NCBI RefSeq assembly: GCF_905220415.1 | Contig: NC_059554.1 | Location: 9,325,001-9,389,000 of the forward strand | DNA length: 64,000 bases | From: Colias croceus | Taxonomy: Eukaryota; Arthropoda; Insecta; Lepidoptera; Pieridae | Reading direction: 5' to 3' | Shown: positions 57,077 through 64,000 of the stretch, one piece after another | Layout of the letters: each line of letters starts with the position of its first letter | Numbering within the stretch: the stretch's first letter is position 1 | Position numbers and translations under genes: made by a program | The notes under the pieces: generated by a model | What the model saw: the letters and a program-made list of their open reading frames with translations, nothing else | Told to the model about the DNA's origin: nothing | Databases searched by the model: none

Positions 57077-59181
57077 TTCATTGGGGAAATTTCGGATGAG
57101 GGATAGTTTTGGAAAATTGTGAATACCACTTTAGAGTCGCTTCGCTTCGTAAGTATCGTCAAGGAATTGCACGAAGAAAGGTTTGATAATATTGTCATAC
57201 ATATTATTTTCTTAATCAATTACTAGTTACGTATTAACTTAACATTGTATTTACCCCGTGGCGGGAATTACCCCTATGCACCTTTACTACGTAAACACCT
57301 ACATAAAAAGTACAAGGCATTTTAGTTGTAATTTTTTGTCAAGGTTGTGACAATTTTTGTCACAATTTATTATAATACTTTTCAGTTGTCATTGAATTTA
57401 AGGTTTAAAAAAAATATTGTTGATACACCACGGCTAAAATCTTGCCAAACAGTGAAAGTCAAATGATTCAAAATATAAAAGCATGTATCATAAGTAACAA
57501 AATTACAAATAACAATACTCTCATTCTTTATTGCATACAAATGAAACAGAAGTTTCAATGCTATACAGTTTTGGAACATGAAAAATGATTGCAACGGGAA
57601 TCCATTTTTAGAACGGAAGCCTCTAGGCGTAAAAATGTCATATCTATTGTATGTCAAAACAACATATTTTGTGAACTAACAATCTTGCTATATAATAGAA
57701 CAAAGCTTAATATTATTCTTCTTATAATAATTATGAGAAATCGAATTTAGTAAGGTTGTATTATAAGGTGCTTTTATAATATGTAAACACTATTGAATTT
57801 GGTAGAGATAGTTTATGATCTAGAATTCTAGAAGGTCAGTATTTTAAGCGTTGCCGCGGGTTTTAGCTAGTTAAAAATATATAAACAAGAACTTAATTTT
57901 TGATAGTTCGTATGAATAAGAATAACATAATGGTAAAACTTGTTTGACTTATATATTTTATAGTATTAATTCACAATTTTTATCCACATATTTGCCAAAT
58001 AACGGAGGTTTATTTTACATAACATGTTAAATGAATATAGATGTATAGTGTATAGTAAATAATATTCGAAGATTCAAATCAAACATCACTTAAAAATGAT
58101 GAAGCCATTTTTTGCAGTCAAGAGTCAGTGTGATCTATAAAATGATAAATTTTATCCAAATTCATTCAGCAAATAAGAACTTCCATTTGATTTTATTATA
58201 TCACAAAATATAAATAAGTTTTTATGTTGAAATTATACAAAAAATTTTAGGATAACTTTTAAAGTGGTTCGTAAAAACCTCTATTCAAAGGCACCTGTTA
58301 AACTTTACATGAATGAAATCCGTTGAAATTACCATTTGAATAATTTTTAATCTTTACATCATAAAAGCTTGTAAAAACTCATACAAATTTAGATTTTATT
58401 TACAGAAATGAATGAAATGATATCTATATCGTATAAAACGGGTCAATTTGCAACTAAAAAATTCGTTCAGTTTATATAGATTATAGATACGGTATATTTA
58501 ATTAATTATTATTAATAACTGTTTATTTGTCCGTGTAAATCACGCAAAAGATATTTTAACATCGTGTATTCTTACCGAACATTTTATGTTGGTTTTGAAT
58601 TCATCCTTTCTCTTATTATTTATAATGACACAAAAACAATACACTTCCTTATCTATAACTATACTCAAGTAACACCAGGTCGAATCGCTTGTACGATAAT
58701 AGCTAATAAACAACATAAATATGTTAAAATATTATGTCTTAAAATATTTTGACAGATAAAACCAAAATGATGGCTGATAATCCCTCTTTTCAATCGAATT
58801 ATCGATGCATAATAATAAATTAAACCATATACATCAATATGTTTGTATAAGCCAATATAATCGTGCTTAAATAGTCAAAAGCCGACGGCAATTTCTACTT
58901 TTCCACTACTTATATAAGGGATTAATCGATTTGAATATTTTGTTACTTTTTAACACACTTATTCAGGTAGCTTCACCTGTATGTAACTGTCTTCTTATGA
59001 ATCGATTTTAACCCACTTTATACTGACAATATTTAATTCAAACCTAGAAAATTTATTAATAACATTTATCAAGGATCGGTGATAATACAATAAATTCATG
59101 AGTTGAAGCGTATTATTTTTTAAACTATACCTATTTGCCATATCAATAAGGCTTCTTCTCTTATCTATTTTTTATTTAATA
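57077..59181. other. Probably intron of the host gene
   Basis: AT-rich with no further exon recognised. 57850-57871 has GCCGCGGGTTTTAGCTAG, a leftover Helitron-like 3' end. Confidence 0.45.
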
Positions 59182-59366
59182 CTAGCTTCCTGCCTACGGC
59201 TTCGCCCGCTTTGTCTAAAACCTTATAAATTCCGTACTAAAACCTTCCTCGAGAATCACTCTACCTATTTAAAAAAAAAACGCATCAAAATTTTAATTAA
59301 AGATTTAAGCATACACAGGAACATATAATGGAAAAGAGAAAGCGACTTTTTTATACTATGTAGTGA
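59182..59366 (-). mobile_element. Helitron-like, family B
   Basis: CTAG at 59182-59185, CTGCCTACGGCTTCGCCCGC, AAAACCTTCCTCGAGAATC, an A10 run, GAAAAGAGAAAGCGAC, TACTATGTAGTGA (TC inverse) ending 59366. Confidence 0.78.
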
Positions 59367-59730
59367 TAACAATCAGTCTTTTCATCATATAATTATTATG
59401 TATTTAACAGTATACCTTTAATATATAGAAATGATACACATATATTTTCGCTTTACAATGCAGATTTGTTGAATATATATTCCATCTTGATACGTGCATT
59501 GGAACGTACGAATCGTTAGAATGAACTCGAATTTCGATATCTGACCAATGCTATTTCTTGGATTATTGTTACCTTCCGTTTAAGTTTAGATTCTGGTTTT
59601 AGAATACTGGATTGACCTATTTGTATCTCTTTCTGTTAAGATTATATAATATATTGCTTATTGAGAATTTAATCGTATATTGTACGTTTTCAACTCAGTA
59701 GGACTCTTGTTTTTTGCAATTTTATGTTTA
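59367..59730. other. Non-coding stretch
   Basis: Nothing recognised. Confidence 0.4.
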
Positions 59731-59888
59731 ATAACTGCGCCCTGCGGTTTTATCCGCGTTGCTCCACTTTTATAGTTCTTAGCGAGATGATTATGCAAAA
59801 TTTCGTTAAAATCGATTCAGTAGTCTTTGCTTAATAGGGAAGATAATTAACAAACATACAAACTTTCGCATTTATAAAATTAGTAGGA
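59731..59888 (-). mobile_element. Helitron-like hybrid of family G and A parts, decayed
   Basis: GCGCCCTGCGGTTTTATCCG and GTTGCTCCACTTTTATAGTT (G-like), then TTTCGTTAAAATCGATTCAG and AACTTTCGCATTTATAAAAT (A-like), ending GA at 59888. The CTAG end is mutated. Confidence 0.6.
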
Positions 59889-61054
59889 CGTTTACAAATC
59901 TGTACTTTCACTAATTGAATAAACTTATGAATTTCTCTACTATCATATATAGCTAGGAGCGCCATTCCTTTTTACCTTTCATGCAATTTATATTCTCTTT
60001 ATATATCATATCATTAACAAAACGAAACCTAAGAAAATGGAATCATGTTTACGATTTACGTCATACCAACTTTACATGATACGATACTAAAACCTTATCG
60101 CTCTCGCGTGATAACGAACCATAAGGTATAACATTTAACCAGATAAATGGCTGTGTATTTTTGGGTAACCTGATGACTTATTAAGGTATGTAAATATACG
60201 GTTTCTTTGAAGGATAATAGTTACATTTGGTATGTGATTTTGCTTGATATCAAACAATAAACCAATCATGCGAACATTTTCAGGAAGTAAAAATATATGA
60301 ATACTTGAACTGGAATTTGATAATTTTTGTTTTATGACATAGCATTACATTCAAATGCTTTATAATACTTAATACATTTATATGTATACTAGAACTTGGA
60401 TAATATAAGATCCTACAGGGCTCTTCATAGGGCTCGTCATATCATACTTAATTGTAATACAATATTAGTTGAAAAGGATTCAATTAATATGCCGAGTCTC
60501 TCTTCCACGTTGCAAAATTTTATTTTTAGTTTTTTTAATCATACAGTACATCGTAGCACAAGAATAAATTTAATTTTCTTTCTTTCCTTCTTCTTTCATT
60601 CCCATTTATACCTACCTATAAGTCGAAACATAATAAACCCCAAGTACAACCCAAAAAGCTTATTAATTTCGCCGCATAATTTCAATCAATGTTACTTCCC
60701 TTCATCCACTGTGACGTTCAACCAATCACTTAGAAACCTCAAGAAAAACAGGCTTGCATGGAATTAGTCCCATTAATTTCCACCGCAGAGTATCGTGCTA
60801 GCAAATTGCATCGCACTTTAGACATTTTATTCCGCACCTTGGTTTAAACTCAGTTTAAATTGAACGTCTGATGTGAGTTTCATAGCACGAATATTCGCTA
60901 GTGATATCCATTTTCTGTATTAAGTTTTATAGGCGAAGTTATTTGGTGTGATGGTAATGCAGTTTTGCTTGCGATTTTACATTGATATAACTAGTTTGTT
61001 AGGCTATATTAGATCTAGTATGACCTTTGTTAGAAATTCGATTAGGAGTATTTA
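59889..61054. other. Non-coding stretch
   Basis: No gene supported. The 123-codon frame at 60396-60767 lacks an ATG at its start and is rich in Phe/Asn/Ser from T- and A-rich runs, so it is judged to be chance. Confidence 0.4.
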
Positions 61055-61265
61055 ATATTTCACACACGGCACGATCTGATTCCATACTAAGCGATTCGCT
61101 TGTTTTATGGAAAGCAAACTTTAAATACATACCTACTTATATAGATAACTAATAGATAGCCGACACAGAGCAAATATGAATGTTCACAAATATTTGCACT
61201 GGGTGAGAATCGAATCCACCTCTGGCTTGCAAGGCAGGGTGACTACCAACTAAGCCAACCGGTCA
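61055..61265 (-). mobile_element. tRNA-derived SINE
   Basis: On the minus strand: TGACCGGTTGGCTTAGTTGG (A box), CTTGCAAGCCAGAGG, GATTCGATTCTCACC (B box), CAAATATTTGTGAACATTCA, CTATCTATTAGTTATCTA, then CCATAAAACAAGCGAATCGC and GATCGTGCCGTGTGTGAAAT. The head resembles tRNA-Ala(UGC) with broken stems. The layout is that of an insect tRNA SINE, transcribed by Pol III from its internal boxes. Confidence 0.78.
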
Positions 61266-61392
61266 GTAAGTTTTTATAGATATTCTTCGTATTTAGTTTG
61301 AATTTGATAATACAACGAAATACAACTAGTTTTCTAGGTTTCGGCGGAGTACTTTTTATCAGTCGCTGTTCTAAGTATTATTATATAATATA

Positions 61393-61761
61393 CTAGCTTA
61401 CCGCCCGCGGCTTCGCCCGCTTTGTCTCAAACCTAATAAATGATACACTAAAACCTTTCTATTGAATCACTCTATGTATTAAAATAAAAAAAGAGTGTGT
61501 ACTTATGTACACGCGTTAGAAGTTATACTTCGTATGGAAAAAATACTAGAATATACAACTTGAACTAACTTCATGCTGTTAAATTTAGGTGTCGGTGTGC
61601 GCGCGCATCGTAAAAATTCACTCTCATCATTTTTCTCCATCGCGCCAAAATAAGTATAACTTCAAAAACCGCATCAAAATCTGTTCCTTAGTTTTAAAGA
61701 TTTAAGCATACAAAGGGACATAGGGACAGAAAAAGCGACTTTGTTTTATACTATGTAGTGA
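61393..61761 (-). mobile_element. Helitron-like, family B, with a nested insertion
   Basis: CTAG at 61393-61396, CCGCCCGCGGCTTCGCCCGC, CTCTATGTATTAAAATAAAA, then foreign sequence 61493-61664, then CCGCATCAAAATCTGTTCCT, GGGACATAGGGACAG, TACTATGTAGTGA (TC inverse) ending 61761. Removing the insert restores the layout of 29329-29523. Confidence 0.8.
61493..61664. mobile_element. GAAGTGAAACTTC element, copy 3, nested and diverged
   Basis: GTGTACTTATGTACACGCG, AGAAGTTATACTTC as left end, core with GGTGTGCGCGCGCATCG and TCGCGCCAAAATAAG, and right end AAGTATAACTTC. Related to 24526 and 37846 by ends and tail only. Confidence 0.6.
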
Positions 61762-61984
61762 TATAAGGTAGAGCTTTCAACTTTGTCGATATACCTACGA
61801 GTATAATTACGTTGTTTAGATTAAGGTTTAGTTTATTAAAGTTTATTATAGCTTGTTTGAAAGCTGCGTTGTTTTACAGTTCAGTAGCGATCGTATCAGA
61901 CGAGTTTAATAGACAATTTTAGTTGATTTAAAATAACCTGTCATAGACATTGCTGAATAACTATTTTATAAATACATAAATATT

Positions 61985-62075
61985 TCAGAAAAAAATTCAC
62001 GGCATGATCTGATCCCATACTGAACTTTCACTTGTGTTATGGAAACCAGATGGCTGATAAACATACAATACAGCC
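61985..62075 (-). mobile_element. SINE 3' fragment
   Basis: CACGGCATGATCTGATCCCA, ACTTTCACTTGTGTTATGG matches the 3' half of the SINE at 61055-61265 (CACGGCACGATCTGATTCCA there). The tRNA-like head is missing, so it is a 5'-truncated copy. Confidence 0.65.
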
Positions 62076-62557
62076 TGTGTATTGATCTTTCTTTACTTTT
62101 TCAACTGACTTTAAAATAACGGAGAAGGCTCTCAACTGTATTTTTTGGGTTTGTTACCTCAGAACTTTCAAATTGGCCAAACGATTTTGATGATTCTTTT
62201 TTAATATTTGGTATCATTAATAAGGCAGGAATTATTAAGGTACTGTTTATTGCCTATGTAACCATGATAAATTTTACTAAAACTAAAATAATAATCACAC
62301 ATTAATTAACCATAACAACCCTGTTTACCCTGTCGATGCAAAATGTAACCAAATACCGCATAATATCCAATAGTTTACAAAGAAAGGGTTTGTAATTCTT
62401 GCATTCCCCATACGGTCCCGGGTCAAATATTTGGGACGGACCCCGGACCCTCAAATATGTAGAATTCACGTGACAATTAAATGGAATAGTGTTATTACCG
62501 TGTTGTTTTAGTAAACATTTGTTGTTACGTCGCTTGTGTACAAAAAGGTGTATTATA
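62076..62557. other. Non-coding; repeat fragment
   Basis: 62097-62150 is a decayed AACCGACTTCAAA-family piece. 62400-62460 is G+C-rich (GGTCCCGGGTCAAATATTTG) without a known identity. Confidence 0.4.
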
Positions 62558-62679
62558 GTAACCACAGAAGTATTATTACAGTATTATTCCTAGTGTGGGA
62601 AAATGATGGCGCTAGACGACGTATAGCGCTGTCCTTTTTCAACATTGGGAAATAATACTGCTTTAAGACATCATGGTAC
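62558..62679. mobile_element. Snap-back MITE, copy 2 (ACCATGATGTCTTA family)
   Basis: The right arm is clear: AATAATACTGCTTTAAGACA and TCATGGTAC ending 62679. The left arm is eroded (AAGTATTATTACAGTATTATT). The centre GATGGCGCTAGACGACG matches GATGGTGCTAGATGGTA of copy 1 at 6871-6997. Confidence 0.65.
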
Positions 62680-62939
62680 CGGCCCGGAAGCCCGACGACC
62701 CGGGAGGACGACTTGCGATTAAGCGATTAAACTGTCTCATGTTTTTTTTTTAAATATGTTTGTATAGTGTTACAATATTACCTCATAATATTCTAAATCT
62801 AAATTCACAATTTACTTATTAAAGCTTGAAGTATCTGGAAGTCTCCCATTCGACCTTTTGCCTTTATTATATCTAAATAATTATACCAATACCTTTAATA
62901 CAACCTACATCTTGAAAATTAAAGACTTTTTAACGGATT
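62680..62939. other. Non-coding stretch
   Basis: A short G+C-rich patch at 62682-62720 (ACCGGCCCGGAAGCCCGACG), otherwise AT-rich. Confidence 0.4.
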
Positions 62940-64000
62940 TTAAACGCGATTTAATCATTATATTATTTTCCCGACGTTTCGAACACTTTACAGCGAGCGT
63001 GGTCACGGGGAGACTGAGATGTTGTACGTCTTGACGGTCATTCACAAATTGTTATTTGTAAACTACCTCCACCTATTCCTCCGTAGTTGGTATGTGGAGT
63101 ATTTTTCCGGATGTTGGCAGTATTGGCTGATCGTGTCTTCTAGTCTTTTGGTATGTTTGACATGGGATTTTAAATTCTTAATAACAGGATCCCAGGTGTT
63201 AGAGAGTTTCAAACCATCTTCTCTATTGAAATTTGGATGTTTTTTAATTTCAATAGCCTCGCGCACAAGTCTTGGAAAAAATTTATTTTCTCTGGCAAGG
63301 ATTTGTGGTTGGTCAAATCTTATGAAGTGGTTGTTGTCCAGTGTGTGTTCACATACCGCAGACTTCTTGTGACGCCGATGCTTGATATCCGCAATGTGCT
63401 CCTTCAGTCGGTTAGCAATGCTTCTTTTTGTTTGGCCGATGTATGAGAGACCACAATCACAGTCTAACTTGTACACGCCTGCTTCTTGTAGAGGAATATT
63501 ACTTTTAATTGGTCTCAAGAATTGGTTTATCTTCTTGTGCGGCTTATATATAGTTTTAATTGAAGCTCGTCTTAGGATTCTTCCAATTCTGTCAGTAACT
63601 CCCTTCACATATGGTAGGTAGGCCGGTTGTCTTTCAACTGTGTGTGGCTTCGTTCGGCTCCTGTGATGCTGTGGAGGCGCCTGCAGCTTGTTGTTACGTA
63701 GTACCCGCTTGACATGCTGCAGTTCCCCGCTGAGGTGGGCAGCATCACAGAGGTGGCGGGCTCTCTGAAACAAAGATTTACCGACAGAAGCTAGTTGGCA
63801 AGGGTGGTGGTGAGATTCGCCATTGAGGTACCTATCAGTATGAGTGGCTTTCCTATACACTGTATGGTTGAGCATGCCATCCCGTCCCCTCATTATTAAA
63901 ATGTCAAGAAAGGCTAGACGGTTGTTAGTTTCTAACTCCATAGTAAATTGGATGTTTTTATGTATGGAGTTAAGATGTTCTAAGAATGCAGGTATATGTT
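62940..64000 (-). mobile_element. Penelope-like element, 3' part
   Basis: The end of an RT-endonuclease ORF (63063-64000) is followed by a 3' region with CCACGCTCGCTGTAAAGTG, TTCGAAACGTCGGGAAAAT, typical of the non-coding ends of Penelope-like elements. The element enters from the right edge. Its left (3') limit near 62940 is approximate. Confidence 0.8.
63063..64000 (-). CDS. Penelope-like reverse transcriptase C-terminus with GIY-YIG endonuclease (partial)
   Basis: The open frame runs past the window edge (no stop up to 64000); an in-frame Met codon at 63941 is internal, as HLNSIHKNIQFTMELETN reads through it. Counted from that Met: the end of the RT domain (FLDILI, VYRKATHTDRYLN) at 11-40, a basic His/Cys linker, then the GIY-YIG nuclease at about 154-245. 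That domain has GVY 155-157, CDCG 161-164, YIG 167-169, Arg 178, EH 181-182, EAIEI 228-232 and NRED 239-242, so the catalytic Tyr, Arg, Glu and Asn positions appear kept. It ends TYQLRRNRWR. It nicks DNA and primes reverse transcription in the nucleus. No damage is visible in this part. Confidence 0.9.
   Translation of the reverse strand, partial: HIPAFLEHLNSIHKNIQFTMELETNNRLAFLDILIMRGRDGMLNHTVYRKATHTDRYLNGESHHHPCQLASVGKSLFQRARHLCDAAHLSGELQHVKRVLRNNKLQAPPQHHRSRTKPHTVERQPAYLPYVKGVTDRIGRILRRASIKTIYKPHKKINQFLRPIKSNIPLQEAGVYKLDCDCGLSYIGQTKRSIANRLKEHIADIKHRRHKKSAVCEHTLDNNHFIRFDQPQILARENKFFPRLVREAIEIKKHPNFNREDGLKLSNTWDPVIKNLKSHVKHTKRLEDTISQYCQHPEKYSTYQLRRNRWR

Noticed and set aside
60396..60767. 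123-codon open frame on the plus strand
   Set aside because: No ATG at its start, composition dominated by T- and A-rich runs, no motif, no splice or promoter context.
61195..61265. Functional tRNA-Ala gene on the minus strand
   Set aside because: Anticodon-stem mismatches, a shortened T arm and a SINE body directly attached; called as SINE.
62940..63020. Hammerhead ribozyme of the Penelope-like end
   Set aside because: CGAAAC and GTC are present in TTCGAAACGTCGGG, but there is no CTGATGA and no room for stem III, so no hammerhead can be supported from this stretch.

Overview
The window looks like nuclear DNA of a moth or butterfly (Lepidoptera). It is AT-rich throughout. The G+C peaks are almost all mobile-element pieces: elements ending in the 'CCGCGGGCGGAAAGCTAGT' type box, tRNA-derived SINEs, snap-back MITEs, a CR1/Jockey-type LINE and a Penelope-like element with a GIY-YIG endonuclease. 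The assignment to Lepidoptera rests on general knowledge that such repeats are abundant there; no database search was possible. The species is not identified. Host coding content is very low, so most of the window is probably intron or intergenic DNA.

Layout. 1-2149: AT-rich DNA with one protein-like minus-strand reading frame (569-871). 2150-6590: a nearly complete LINE with a PHD-finger/RRM-like ORF1 (frameshifted near its end) and an endonuclease/reverse-transcriptase ORF2. 6591-56532: a long non-coding stretch with about 30 short Helitron-like elements, three copies of a GC-rich element of about 165 bp, several different inverted-repeat (MITE-like) elements, SINEs, small tandem duplications, and decayed coding traces near 10.1, 16.8-17.3 and 29.9 kb. 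56786-56944: the only convincing host exon. It carries a 5'UTR end with a tiny upstream ORF, then a start codon, a signal peptide and a splice donor, so it is probably the first coding exon of a secreted or membrane protein on the plus strand. A 32-nt segment with strong splice sites at 36486-36517 could be an upstream 5'UTR exon of the same gene. 57.0-62.9 kb: apparently intron with more repeats. 62940-64000: the 3' part of a Penelope-like element on the minus strand, running off the right edge.

Helitron-like elements. Most short repeats share one architecture: 5' TC, then an AT-rich start (often CTATACTAATATTATAAA), a body of 100-500 bp, a GC-rich hairpin, and a 3' CTAG. They sit between a host A and a host T. 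The families used below are: A (start CCATACTAATATTATAAATGCGAAAG, two body types), B (start CACTACATAGTATAAA), C (CCGGGGCGGACCGCTAG end, AATCGCAAAATGTG body), D (RTE-like body with ACAG repeats), E (AAACTCAAAGG body), F (CTTAATATATATAAATC start) and G (AACAAACAAA / GCGCAGCTAG). No Rep/helicase reading frame is present, so all are non-autonomous.

The genes do not form a pathway. The intact-looking proteins are the LINE ORF2 and the Penelope fragment (mobilisation enzymes), plus the first exon of one host gene that I cannot name.
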